Part shown: piece after piece, positions 1 to 7,863 of the stretch
Numbering within the stretch: position 1 is the first letter of the stretch
Layout of the letters: every line of letters begins with the position of its first letter
Assembly: GCA_002395605.1 (NCBI GenBank)
Contig: DGXO01000019.1
Span: 1-33,273 of the forward strand
Direction of reading: 5' to 3'
Source: Bacteroidales bacterium UBA4230
GTDB taxonomy: Bacteria; Bacteroidota; Bacteroidia; Bacteroidales; UBA932
Length of the DNA: 33,273 bases
The notes under the pieces: model-generated
Databases searched by the model: none
The model's input: the letters and a program-made list of their open reading frames with translations, nothing else
Told to the model about the DNA's origin: nothing
Program-made: the position numbers and the translations under genes

Positions 1-336
1 GAATTTACCGCCGGCGTGAAGCACCGTGAGCACAACCTCAAGGGCGCTCCTGTGCTCTTTTTCATGCATGCCGGTAGGGATGCCACGGCCGTTGTCCTGG
101 ACGCGGATTGAATTGTCTTCAAGGATTTTAACGTCTACGTCTGTACAGTACCCGGCCATAGCCTCGTCTATACAGTTGTCCACCACCTCATATACCAGAT
201 GATGAAGGCCGCGCTCCCCAATGTCTCCAATGTACATGGAGGGGCGTTTGCGCACTGCCTCAAGGCCTTCTAGAACCTGGATACTGTTTGCCGAATACTG
301 TTTTTCGGCCTCTTTCATTTGCTCTGTATCTACCAT
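1..336 (-). CDS. gyrB: DNA gyrase subunit B, N-terminal part (runs off the window)
   Basis: GyrB is the ATPase subunit of DNA gyrase, which introduces negative supercoils. The 112 visible residues are the start of the GHKL ATPase domain: the family opening YSANSIQVLEGLEAVRKRPS, MYIGD, the ATP-binding EVVDNCIDEAMAG (with the catalytic-Glu/Asn region), and DNGRGIP, ending at the window edge in the ATP-lid region (HAGGKF). The wording (IQVLEGLEAVRKRPSMYIGD, then GLHHLVYEVVDN) fits GyrB better than ParE. The ATG at 336 is chosen because the Bacteroidales GyrB N-terminus starts about 15 residues before this motif. It has its own promoter at 362-392, so it is separate from the barrel gene upstream of it. 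The C-terminal 80 percent lies outside the window. Confidence 0.95.
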   Translation of the reverse strand, partial: MVDTEQMKEAEKQYSANSIQVLEGLEAVRKRPSMYIGDIGERGLHHLVYEVVDNCIDEAMAGYCTDVDVKILEDNSIRVQDNGRGIPTGMHEKEHRSALEVVLTVLHAGGKF

Positions 337-361
337 TTTTGTACGTATTCTCTAAAACGTA

Positions 362-392
362 CAAAGATAGTAAAAATCCCCGATAAAAACAA
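362..392 (-). promoter_or_regulatory. gyrB promoter (Bacteroidetes type)
   Basis: Read on the minus strand there is a -7 box TATCTTTG (369 to 362) with TTG at 392 to 390, 20 bp upstream. This matches the Bacteroidetes TTTG/TTG-N19-20-TAnnTTTG pattern. The expected start leaves a leader of about 20 nt before the ATG at 336. Confidence 0.7.
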
Positions 393-403
393 GAGAAAAA
401 AGC

Positions 404-2029
404 CTACAGGACAAGTCTTGCGCCAACGGTGAAATAAACGCCTTTTTCGGCGTGGAAAGGAACCCTTTGGACGCTCTGGTTAAGGAGGTTTCCGGCCTTG
501 ACCCAAAGCCCCAGCCTGCGGGTCATCTGGAGATCCGTCAGAAGGCCGAGGTCTGCGTAACCGGGAAGGCTTCCCTTAACCGCCGTGCGCTCCGTCATGC
601 CATTGAAAGTGATGCCTGCACGGATGCGGCCGCCCCAGTTGTAAACCACCTTCGCGCTGCCCTCAAACATAGGCGGGGCAAATAATGCTTCCTCGTTAAG
701 GCTGGTTTTCCTGAACAATAAATCGGCATCCGCGTCTATGCGGTCTCCCTTCCATCCGGACTTGAGCTGCGCATAGAACATGTGATATTTGGGAACATAG
801 CCGAAAGCCGGGGCCTTTGCGTCCGTGAATCCCCACATGAGGGCGTTTGCCTTGAGGGCGTAGCCGGCGCTGACATCAAAGTGGAAACGCTCGGAGATGT
901 TGCCGCGGGCGCCTATGGCAGCGTTGATGCGCTCCACAGAGGCGTCCATCCAGCCCGCGAACGATGCCAGGAAGGGATTTTCATCTGCAAGAGACTCTAT
1001 GGTATTCATCTCATACCCGCCGGTTACATTGGCGTAAAGGGCAAGGGCGTCAGGGCTCACGCAATATGTCACCTTCACTTCCGGGAAAAGAGGGAACGTG
1101 TATCCTGAAGGGGCAGTTGTGGCCGAATAGAAATTGGGGGTGGAGCGGAAAATGAAGGAAACCTTTGCTCCAAGGTCAAAAGTAAAATCCTCGTGTTCAA
1201 AGATATAGCGCGGAGTAATGGCAATGTTTCCGGCTGCGGCAGGTGTGGTGGATATGAGATCGGCCAAAATGCCAAGCCTGAGGTAGTGCTCCCCTAACCT
1301 GGTGCCGATTCCACCTTCCGTAAAGATGTGGGACTCCGAGCCAAGCGGCGACGACATTACGGTGCTGCGGTTGCGGAAAATGTAGTACAGGCTGGCATCG
1401 GGGGTGCTTTCCACCCTTATTCCAAAGTCTGCGGCGTTATAGGCGGCATTCGGCCTTATCTTGTCCTGGGCAAAGATGCCACGGTACCCAAGGCCTGCTT
1501 CCAGACGGCCTCCGGACCACGTGTAAAGGACGTTTACGCCGGCAAGATTACGCATGCGCGCACCCTGGGAGAAGTTTCCGTCCGGGGAAAACCATCCGTT
1601 TTGAAGGGCTATATCATGATACTGGCCGAAATACGACCTGTGGGCGGCGTAAACGTTTAGTTTGAGGTAGTCTTTCTGGACCGGAGTCCACACCGCGGTG
1701 AGTTCCGGATGAAGGGAATATCCAATGCCGCCGTCAAGGTACAGCAGGGACTCCCCTGATGCGCGCTTAGTGGGCCTGAGTTCCACAAGGTATGGCTTGA
1801 ACTCGTAGGCGCCGCGGTAGGGCACGCTGAGGGCCGAATAATCCACGTCCAGGTTGAAGCGCATTACGGAATCCGGGAGCTCCATCAGCTGGGAGGGTTT
1901 ATCCACCACCCCGGCCTGCTGGGCGTAAGTGTTTGTGACCACAACCGTAGGGTCAAGGTTCTGTGCGTATGAAAGGCCAGCCCCCGCTGCAAGGAGCAAA
2001 AGAGCCGATATTATAATTTTCTTTCTCAT
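404..2029 (-). CDS. Outer-membrane beta-barrel protein, TonB-receptor-like without plug
   Basis: A 541-residue exported protein. Residues 1-23 are a signal peptide (MRKKIIISALLLLAAGAGLSYA, then Q). From about residue 55 onward it shows alternating polar/hydrophobic strands rich in Tyr, Gly and Phe, repeatedly in the pattern of long TonB-dependent receptor strands, and it ends in TVGARLVL, a beta-signal-like C-terminus. No plug-domain motif is present, so it is not a complete TonB-dependent receptor; it resembles the receptor-like barrels encoded beside large TPR proteins in Bacteroidales. It begins 5 bp after the stop of the TPR gene and must be co-transcribed with it. Substrate and role are unknown. 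A partner function in which the periplasmic TPR protein docks to this barrel is inference from gene order only. Confidence 0.75.
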   Translation of the reverse strand: MRKKIIISALLLLAAGAGLSYAQNLDPTVVVTNTYAQQAGVVDKPSQLMELPDSVMRFNLDVDYSALSVPYRGAYEFKPYLVELRPTKRASGESLLYLDGGIGYSLHPELTAVWTPVQKDYLKLNVYAAHRSYFGQYHDIALQNGWFSPDGNFSQGARMRNLAGVNVLYTWSGGRLEAGLGYRGIFAQDKIRPNAAYNAADFGIRVESTPDASLYYIFRNRSTVMSSPLGSESHIFTEGGIGTRLGEHYLRLGILADLISTTPAAAGNIAITPRYIFEHEDFTFDLGAKVSFIFRSTPNFYSATTAPSGYTFPLFPEVKVTYCVSPDALALYANVTGGYEMNTIESLADENPFLASFAGWMDASVERINAAIGARGNISERFHFDVSAGYALKANALMWGFTDAKAPAFGYVPKYHMFYAQLKSGWKGDRIDADADLLFRKTSLNEEALFAPPMFEGSAKVVYNWGGRIRAGITFNGMTERTAVKGSLPGYADLGLLTDLQMTRRLGLWVKAGNLLNQSVQRVPFHAEKGVYFTVGARLVL

Positions 2030-2034
2030 TCTCT

Positions 2035-4965
2035 CTAGATAAGTTTACGAAGCCTTAGCTCCACCTGGTCAAGGACATCGTCCTGGGGACCTTCGCTGGT
2101 ATAACCGTCACGGATGCTCTCGAACGTGGCGCGGGCCTGGGACAGATTCCCTTCTTCGGCATAAGTGTCTCCAAGGGCGATGAAAGCCTTCGCAAGCCAG
2201 TAATTCTGCCCCGCGGCTTTTTCGGCGAAGGAGAATACGGCGTCCGGGATTCCATCAAATGAGCCTCTGTCGTATTGGTCCTGGATAAGGATATATGCGG
2301 CCTCGGCGCCTTCATCCGTGGAAGGATCCGCGCTCAGGGTGCGGAAATCGGCAAGGGCAAGGTCCCTCTGGCTGGTGCTCATGTAGGATTTTGCCCTCAC
2401 GTACAGGGCTTCCCTGTTTATGGCGGAATTATCCGACTTCAGGTCCATGACATCGCGGGCGCCTGTGAGGGCGTCCTCCCACTGGCGGGCCCTGAATGCA
2501 GAGCGCATTAGGCCGATTACGGCAACCTGCTTGTTCTCCTGGAGCTTGGCTTCATCCCTCAACTTGAGGTATGCGCCATAAGCCTTCCCAAAGTTGCCCA
2601 TTTCATAATTAAGGGTAGCGTACTGCATCATGGCGCTTTCGGCAAGTGCGCCGTCAAGGCCGCCGTCCATGGCCGCCAGGTAAAGGTCTGCGGCCTGCTC
2701 CCTGCTTCCTCCTATGCGGTGACATTCGGCCAGATAGAAGCGGGCCTTTGCCCCGTAAGTGGCATTAGGATATCTCTCTAGATAGGACTGGAGGGCGCCC
2801 GTTGCCTTGCCGTAATCTCCGGAAAGGTAAACCTGCTCTGCGGAAGAGAAGTACACTTCCTCCTTCTGGGCCTCTGTTCGGCCCGCCTTGGAGCCGAGTG
2901 AATTCACATACGCAAGGTAAGCATCGGGGTCTTCGCGGGTGCGGTAAATGGACTCGATGGCAAGGAGGGCGTCTTCGGCATAGTCTCCGCCCTTGTCCAC
3001 AACCTGCTTGTAGTATGATATGGCTTCGTCGGAGTTGCCCTCGTTGCGGGCTATCATGCCAAGTTCCAGAAGGGCGCGGCACTCGAGATTGGGGTCCTGG
3101 GTAGAGCTCTTGAGGGTGCGGAAAGCGCGCACAGCGTCATCTGTGTCCTTCAGGGCCACATAGGCGCGGCCAAGTTCATAGAGGGACTCTCCGTAAAACG
3201 GGGCCGAAGGATTGGCGAGTTTTGCAGTCTCAAGGAAACGGACTTTCCTCTCATTGTCTCCGGTAAGGCCGCTGGCAACGCCGGCGCGGTATGCGGGATA
3301 AAGGTTGTCGGGGTCCGGGTATTCGGTCATCTGGCGCTCATAGGCGGCAACGGCCGTAACATAGTCCCCCTTCAGGAAATAGCAGTCTGCGATACGGGTC
3401 TGGGCATCTGAGCCCTGAACTGAAAAGTCTCCCTCCAGGTAGCTTTGGAACCACCTGAGAGCCCTTTCATAGTCCTCCTCCTTGAAATAGGTGTAGGCCA
3501 TGTTGTAGGTAATTAGACTCCCCTCTTTCCGGTTTCTCAGGGCCTGCAGGTTATAGAGGTCCGTGAGTATGCTGCGGGCGTCCTGGTATTTTCCGTCACG
3601 GTATAGGGCTTCGGCCTCATAGAAACGGGCAAGCTGGTTGAAGCCGTCCCTTCTGGGGCTGTAGTAAGCGGCCGCCTTGAGGTGAGGCACCGCCGCGCGC
3701 CACGAACCGTTTTCCATTAGTTCCCTGGCCCTCAGGAGGTATGCCTTCATGTAATTGGACATCATGCCGGGATCCAGTTCCTCTATGTTGTCGTAGGCGG
3801 CCACTGCGGCCTCGTAGTCGTGGTTCTGAAGGGCCACCATGGCCATGTAGGAGTAAATCTGGTCTCCTTTTTTCTTTGCGTCCCAGCGCCTCATGTATTC
3901 CTGGAAAGGAGCGGTGTCGCGGCCAAGGTCGAAGGCGAGTTTTGCGTAGTTGTAGAAGGCGTCTTCCTGGATTTCAGGGGAATAGGAAAGGGCCGAAGCC
4001 TCCTTGAAGGCGCCCATTGCGGCCACCTTGTTCCTGAGTTTTATGTAACTGTAGCCCATGTTGTAGGACGCCATCTGGCCAAGGGAGTCCGTGCGTTCCT
4101 CCATGGCCGAAAAATTCTCCACGGCGCCGGCCCAGTCTTCGGCCAGATAATGGACCTCCCCGGCGTAGAAGTAGTCGCTGCGGGTGAGGGCTACCTTGTC
4201 CTGAAGGTTTTTCTCGTAGTATGTGCGGGCCTTTTCAACGTCTCCAAGCACAAGGTAGGACTCGCTCATGATGCGGGCCATGTGCGGCTGGCGGTCTTCG
4301 GGGACCTTATGGAAAAGGTCTTCGCCGAAGTCCACCACATACTGGTAGTCTTTCTCGTTGAAGCGGCACTCAAGGACGTAGTAATTCGCGAGGGCCTCGA
4401 AGCGGTGGTCCTTGGCGGCAAGGAGGAACCACTCCGACGCATCCTTGAAATTGCCCTGGGCGTAGTTGATGTAGCCGAGGATGTAGTAGGACGGGGCCGA
4501 ATAGTCGTTCCAGCCGAAGCCCCTGGCCCTTACCAGCAGGCCTTTAGCCCTCTCCCATTCTCCTACGCCGTAAGCGCTGTAGCCAAGCTTGTAGGTGAAT
4601 TCGGCCTTCTGGTCTTCATAAAGGTCCTCCACGGAAATGCGGTTGAACCTCTGGAGGGCTTCTTCGTACCTTCCTGCGTCAAAAAGGTCCAGGCCGTAGG
4701 CGTACCCCACCTGCGGTGCCAGGATGTGCTCCGGGAACCTCAGGAGGAAGTCGTCGGCAAGGGCATAGGAGTCGTCCGTGCGCATTGCAAGAGCGCAGAG
4801 GGCCCTCCAGCCCACAGCCTCCGGGGAAGAGAATTCCTCCACTGCGGCCGATGCCTCCGAATACATTCCGGCATCATAAAGGGACCTCACTTGGGACCAG
4901 TCCTGGGCATGCGCCCACGTTGAGAGTATAAGAGTTACGGCTGCTGCCGCTATGGTTTTTTTCAT
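2035..4965 (-). CDS. Large periplasmic tetratricopeptide-repeat protein
   Basis: A 976-residue exported TPR solenoid. The start is taken at 4965 (MKKTIAAAAVTLILSTWAHAQ, a clean signal peptide) rather than the in-frame ATG at 4977, because the -7 box at 4990-4983 would put the transcript start almost on the upstream ATG. The rest is nearly all degenerate TPR helices of about 34 residues, for example YYILGYINYAQGNFKDASEW, FYNYAKLAFDLGRD and YELGRAYVALKDTDDAVRAF, with the usual Trp/Gly/Tyr/Ala pattern. No catalytic domain is visible. Such solenoids act as protein-protein scaffolds. It is the first gene of a two-gene unit with the outer-membrane barrel downstream, so an envelope scaffold is likely. 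The exact function is not recognisable. Confidence 0.8.
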   Translation of the reverse strand: MKKTIAAAAVTLILSTWAHAQDWSQVRSLYDAGMYSEASAAVEEFSSPEAVGWRALCALAMRTDDSYALADDFLLRFPEHILAPQVGYAYGLDLFDAGRYEEALQRFNRISVEDLYEDQKAEFTYKLGYSAYGVGEWERAKGLLVRARGFGWNDYSAPSYYILGYINYAQGNFKDASEWFLLAAKDHRFEALANYYVLECRFNEKDYQYVVDFGEDLFHKVPEDRQPHMARIMSESYLVLGDVEKARTYYEKNLQDKVALTRSDYFYAGEVHYLAEDWAGAVENFSAMEERTDSLGQMASYNMGYSYIKLRNKVAAMGAFKEASALSYSPEIQEDAFYNYAKLAFDLGRDTAPFQEYMRRWDAKKKGDQIYSYMAMVALQNHDYEAAVAAYDNIEELDPGMMSNYMKAYLLRARELMENGSWRAAVPHLKAAAYYSPRRDGFNQLARFYEAEALYRDGKYQDARSILTDLYNLQALRNRKEGSLITYNMAYTYFKEEDYERALRWFQSYLEGDFSVQGSDAQTRIADCYFLKGDYVTAVAAYERQMTEYPDPDNLYPAYRAGVASGLTGDNERKVRFLETAKLANPSAPFYGESLYELGRAYVALKDTDDAVRAFRTLKSSTQDPNLECRALLELGMIARNEGNSDEAISYYKQVVDKGGDYAEDALLAIESIYRTREDPDAYLAYVNSLGSKAGRTEAQKEEVYFSSAEQVYLSGDYGKATGALQSYLERYPNATYGAKARFYLAECHRIGGSREQAADLYLAAMDGGLDGALAESAMMQYATLNYEMGNFGKAYGAYLKLRDEAKLQENKQVAVIGLMRSAFRARQWEDALTGARDVMDLKSDNSAINREALYVRAKSYMSTSQRDLALADFRTLSADPSTDEGAEAAYILIQDQYDRGSFDGIPDAVFSFAEKAAGQNYWLAKAFIALGDTYAEEGNLSQARATFESIRDGYTSEGPQDDVLDQVELRLRKLI

Positions 4966-4982
4966 CCTTAAGAACATTTTGA

Positions 4983-5012
4983 CAAATTTACGAATTTTTC
5001 TCGTTATCTTTG
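4983..5012. promoter_or_regulatory. Divergent -7 boxes for the TPR unit (minus) and ftsE (plus)
   Basis: On the minus strand TAAATTTG (4990 to 4983) precedes the TPR gene. On the plus strand TATCTTTG (5005-5012) precedes ftsE, leaving a leader of about 17 nt. Both match TAnnTTTG. The two boxes are 14 bp apart, so the two transcripts start back to back and RNA polymerase cannot easily occupy both. Confidence 0.65.
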
Positions 5013-5033
5013 CCTTGATTTAGAATAATCTTT

Positions 5034-5735
5034 ATGGAACCTCTCATTCACTTCAAGGACGCCGACATCCTCAACGGAGAAAGTGTAGTGCTCTACGGCC
5101 TCAACATGGACATCATGCCCGGAGACCTTGTGTATATAGTTGGCAAGGTTGGCTCCGGCAAAACCTCCATCATTCGCACGGTCACCGCGGAAAACCGTCT
5201 TCTCAGCGGTGAAGGAGAGGCCTGCGGATACAACCTCCGGAAACTCCGCAGCAAGGACATCCCCTACCTTCGGCGTAAACTTGGCGTGGTTTTCCAAGAT
5301 TTCCAGCTGCTCACGGACCGTACCGTGGAAGACAACCTTGAGTTTGTCCTGAGGGCCACCGGCTGGCAGGAGCGCTCCCGCATAGATGCCAGGATCTCGG
5401 AGGTCCTCGAAGCCGTGGGCATGGGAACAAAGGCCCACAAGATGCCCCACCAGCTCTCCGGCGGGGAGCAGCAGCGCATAGCCATCGCCCGCGCCCTCCT
5501 CAACAACCCCAATGTCATCCTCGCCGACGAACCCACTGGCAACCTTGACCCAGAAACCGCAGACGAAATCCTCCAGCTGCTCCAGGGCCTCAACAAGGAA
5601 GGCACCGCCATTGTGATGGTCACCCACAACCGCTACATCTATGAGAAATACCCCGGCCGCGTTTTCACCTGCGAGGGAGAGCACTGCGAGGAGAAAAAGG
5701 ACAGCGCCATAGATGTGGACATAGAGGAGTTGTAG
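5034..5735 (+). CDS. ftsE: Cell-division ATP-binding protein FtsE
   Basis: FtsE is the cytoplasmic ATPase of the FtsEX complex, which with FtsX controls septal peptidoglycan hydrolases. The 233 residues hold a complete ABC nucleotide-binding domain: Walker A GKVGSGKT (37-44), Q-loop at FQDFQLL (Q88), signature LSGGEQQR (141-148), Walker B VILADEPTGNLDP (161-173) and the switch His in VTHNR. The spacing and the sequence around the Q-loop (LGVVFQDFQLLTDRTVEDNL) are FtsE hallmarks and distinguish it from LolD. The C-terminal tail after about residue 215 is acidic. No ftsX is adjacent, as is common in Bacteroidales. It is followed after only 42 bp by nth, with a dispersed repeat filling the gap. 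Confidence 0.9.
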   Translation: MEPLIHFKDADILNGESVVLYGLNMDIMPGDLVYIVGKVGSGKTSIIRTVTAENRLLSGEGEACGYNLRKLRSKDIPYLRRKLGVVFQDFQLLTDRTVEDNLEFVLRATGWQERSRIDARISEVLEAVGMGTKAHKMPHQLSGGEQQRIAIARALLNNPNVILADEPTGNLDPETADEILQLLQGLNKEGTAIVMVTHNRYIYEKYPGRVFTCEGEHCEEKKDSAIDVDIEEL

Positions 5736-5740
5736 TCACT

Positions 5741-5779
5741 TGTCATTTCGAGCGAGCGAAGCGAGTCGAGAAATCTCAT
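5741..5779 (+). repeat. Dispersed repeat of the GTCATTTCGAGC...GAGAAATCTCA type
   Basis: The whole gap between ftsE and nth is a copy of a short element that I recognise from many Bacteroidetes genomes: GTCATTTCGAGCGAGCGAAG followed by CGAGTCGAGAAATCTCATG. The central GAGCGAAGCGAG is a mirror repeat. The last bases of the element contain the ATG of nth. A diverged relative lies inside hutI (about 28089-28131). Confidence 0.65.
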
Positions 5780-6422
5780 GACCAGAAAAGAAAGATTCAA
5801 TTCCATCATCGGCTGGTTCCTTGAAAACCAGCCCATTGCGCAGTCGGAGCTGCATTTCGCCAATCCCTTCCAGCTGCTTGTGGCAGTAATTCTCAGCGCA
5901 CAGTGCACGGACAAAAGGGTGAACATGGTCACGCCCCCGCTGTTTGAGCGCTTTCCAACTCCGGAGTCTCTTGCTTCGGCCAGTTTCGATGATGTTTACC
6001 CATACGTGAAAAGCGTTTCTTACCCCAACGCCAAGGCCCGCCACCTCATTGCCATGGCTTCCATGCTGGTGACGGAATTCGGCTCGGAAGTACCCTCCGA
6101 CATAGATTCCCTCATGCGCATGCCCGGGGTTGGCCGAAAAACCGCAAACGTCATTGCTTCAGTGGTTTATGACAAACCGGTGATAGCCGTAGACACCCAC
6201 GTTTTCAGGGTTTCGCACAGGCTGGGGCTCTCTGATGGCTCCACCCCTTTTTCCGTTGAGCAGGACCTTGAGAGGCACATCGCGCCGGAACTTCGGCCCA
6301 GAGCCCACCACTGGCTCATCCTCCACGGCCGCTACACCTGCACCGCCCGCAGTCCCAAATGCTCCTCCTGCCCCCTCACGCAGTGGTGCCGGGAGTTCCC
6401 CCTCCTCCACCCTTCATTGTAA
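5778..6422 (+). CDS. nth: Endonuclease III (DNA glycosylase/AP lyase)
   Basis: Nth excises oxidised pyrimidines and cleaves the abasic strand in base-excision repair. At 214 residues it has the family's normal length. The helix-hairpin-helix is MPGVGRKTANVI (115-126) with catalytic Lys121, and the catalytic Asp139 follows in VDTHVFR. The C-terminal [4Fe-4S] cluster ligands are all present with canonical spacing: C188-x6-C195-x2-C198-x5-C204. The ATG at 5778 gives the usual MTRKERF-type N-terminus. It is probably co-transcribed with ftsE, although the two are not functionally related. The start codon is the end of the dispersed repeat at 5741-5779, so the repeat serves as its leader. Confidence 0.95.
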   Translation: MTRKERFNSIIGWFLENQPIAQSELHFANPFQLLVAVILSAQCTDKRVNMVTPPLFERFPTPESLASASFDDVYPYVKSVSYPNAKARHLIAMASMLVTEFGSEVPSDIDSLMRMPGVGRKTANVIASVVYDKPVIAVDTHVFRVSHRLGLSDGSTPFSVEQDLERHIAPELRPRAHHWLILHGRYTCTARSPKCSSCPLTQWCREFPLLHPSL

Positions 6423-6473
6423 TGCCGGCGCGGTGGAGTCTAACCAACTAATTTTCAATAACTTACAGAGTTC

Positions 6474-6497
6474 TTTGGGATTACCGGTAATCCCAAA
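6474..6497. repeat. Palindromic intergenic element, copy 1
   Basis: A 24-bp perfect palindrome (core GGGATTACCGGTAATCCC with TTT/AAA flanks) sits between the convergent nth and methyltransferase genes. Its right flank (CAGTAAACTACTGTATATCAA) is closely matched after the copy at 19292-19325. The left flank is a weak inverted version of the right one, so the element probably spans about 6450-6527. It could also end both convergent transcripts. Confidence 0.75.
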
Positions 6498-6527
6498 AGA
6501 TTCAGTAAACTACTGTATATCAACAAC

Positions 6528-7799
6528 TTAACCCGCACTACAAATCACTAGTATATTGCCCTCCGCATCTGAGTGAAGGCCAAAAATGTGAACAGTGCCG
6601 CCGTCTTTCACACCCAGTTTTTTCCGGAGCTCTTCAGATGTAAGCGGAATGTTTCTGGCAGTAACTGAAGCCTGCGGATAGCGTTTACCTAAATCTTTGA
6701 TTATCTTGTTATTAAGCGGATGCACTTCAAGTATTTCAAAACATTTACCGAATGGCTGTAACTCCTTAGGGACTTCACCAATATAATAGTGCGTGTGGCG
6801 CCCGAGCTTTTGCAGCCCGTACCGGCACGGCAGGTCAAACGCCCCTGCCTTTAGCAGCGCCTTCCCCGGCTCAAAGAGAACCTGGCCGGCACCGAGGGTA
6901 ATGCCACCTCGTCCATTTTGCCCTTGGACCTGGTCCACACATAGAACCGCGCCACTTTCATACATAATGGTGGAGTACTCCCCTTCATAGCCGCGCTCAA
7001 GAAGGAGCAGCAGTTCCTTGCACTCGCCTTCGGCAGCAACAACATGCACTTCCTTTACTCCGAATAACTGCTTGCACACCAGGGTGATATCGGCCATGGG
7101 GCTTAACTTCAAAAGTACACGCGGCGCCGTTTCAAAGAGTTCCGGAAGCAGTTTCAGCACATCCGGGTGGCAGTCTTCAAGCCGAAACACCTTCCGGCCG
7201 TCTTCGGCACGCCGGGCGGGATCCATGAAAATTATATCTGGCTTGAATCCGTCCAAAACCTCTGCAATATTCCCCGGGACAATTTCAAGGCATCTCACCC
7301 GTACATTATCTGCGCCAAGGGCCTTGAAATTATGCTCCACAGCAGCAGCAAGGGCCGGCTGCATCTCGTTGTACAGCACCTCCGAAGCCACCTTGGAGAA
7401 TGCCCAGCTGTCCACTCCCAGCCCGCCGGTGAGATCCGCAACTGAAAACCCGCATTTTCGGCCACAAATGAGGGATTTCACTTCAGGAACTGACTGAGTT
7501 CCCGCATTTTCGGCCAGTAATGAGGGATTCGAGTTTGCGCGGCAGGCCGAAGCCGCCACGGAAGCCTTGTAGAATGCGGTTTCGGCCGAAGAACACTGCT
7601 CTCCGGAAAGCCTCAGAGGATAGCGTAGCTCCGGCACGGCATACCACTGCGGGACTTTGGCCCGAAGTTTCCGCCGCACCTCAAGCGTTGTGAGCGCCAG
7701 GTCAAAATCCTCCACATCCGCCAAGTACTTCACACGCGATAGCGCCAGCGCCCCAAGGTCGTCCCCGTCATGTGCCAAAATGAAATCTGCAAACTCCAT
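6528..7799 (-). CDS. Class I SAM-dependent methyltransferase with THUMP-like domain
   Basis: A 423-residue cytoplasmic protein (start at 7799, MEFADFILAHDGDD) of the Bacteroidetes family typified by P. gingivalis PG1098. An N-terminal helical domain (1-90) is followed by a Rossmann methyltransferase: motif I DLTGGLGVDSW (about 122-132), an acidic residue after strand 2 (NEMQPAL), and FMDPARR, a D-P-A motif in the place of the D/N-PP-Y/F catalytic motif of base methyltransferases. A THUMP-like domain makes up the C-terminal third. The substrate is not established; RNA is the usual guess for THUMP proteins. Residues about 90-119 are an insertion encoded by a partly duplicated repeat (7449-7529) just before motif I. 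The -7 box lies only 4 nt before the ATG, suggesting a leaderless mRNA. Confidence 0.85.
   Translation of the reverse strand: MEFADFILAHDGDDLGALALSRVKYLADVEDFDLALTTLEVRRKLRAKVPQWYAVPELRYPLRLSGEQCSSAETAFYKASVAASACRANSNPSLLAENAGTQSVPEVKSLICGRKCGFSVADLTGGLGVDSWAFSKVASEVLYNEMQPALAAAVEHNFKALGADNVRVRCLEIVPGNIAEVLDGFKPDIIFMDPARRAEDGRKVFRLEDCHPDVLKLLPELFETAPRVLLKLSPMADITLVCKQLFGVKEVHVVAAEGECKELLLLLERGYEGEYSTIMYESGAVLCVDQVQGQNGRGGITLGAGQVLFEPGKALLKAGAFDLPCRYGLQKLGRHTHYYIGEVPKELQPFGKCFEILEVHPLNNKIIKDLGKRYPQASVTARNIPLTSEELRKKLGVKDGGTVHIFGLHSDAEGNILVICSAG
7449..7529. repeat. 52-bp-period direct repeat inside the methyltransferase gene
   Basis: A 29-bp unit starting CCCGCATTTTCGGCC occurs at 7449-7477 and again at 7501-7529 with two differences. 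The DNA between the copies contains a hairpin GGAACT-GACTG-AGTTCC (7486-7502). The period (52) is not a multiple of 3, so the two copies are translated in different frames (KSLICGRKCGF and NPSLLAENAG), and both frames stay open. Confidence 0.8.
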
Positions 7800-7803
7800 G
7801 TTG

Positions 7804-7831
7804 CAAAAATACGGAATAATCCATAAATTTG
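7804..7831. promoter_or_regulatory. Divergent -7 boxes for the methyltransferase (minus) and phosphohexomutase (plus)
   Basis: Minus strand: TATTTTTG (7811 to 7804), four bases before the ATG at 7799. Plus strand: TAAATTTG (7824-7831) with TTG at 7801-7803, 20 bp upstream, giving a leader of about 27 nt for the gene at 7864. The two start regions overlap. Confidence 0.65.
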
Positions 7832-7863
7832 TATGCTTAAGATTATTTATAAAACCACATAAC

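Noticed and set aside
3820..4923. Long plus-strand frame of 367 codons opposite the TPR gene
   Set aside because: Antisense shadow of a GC-rich gene; no start context, no family signature, and the opposite strand clearly encodes TPR repeats with a signal peptide.
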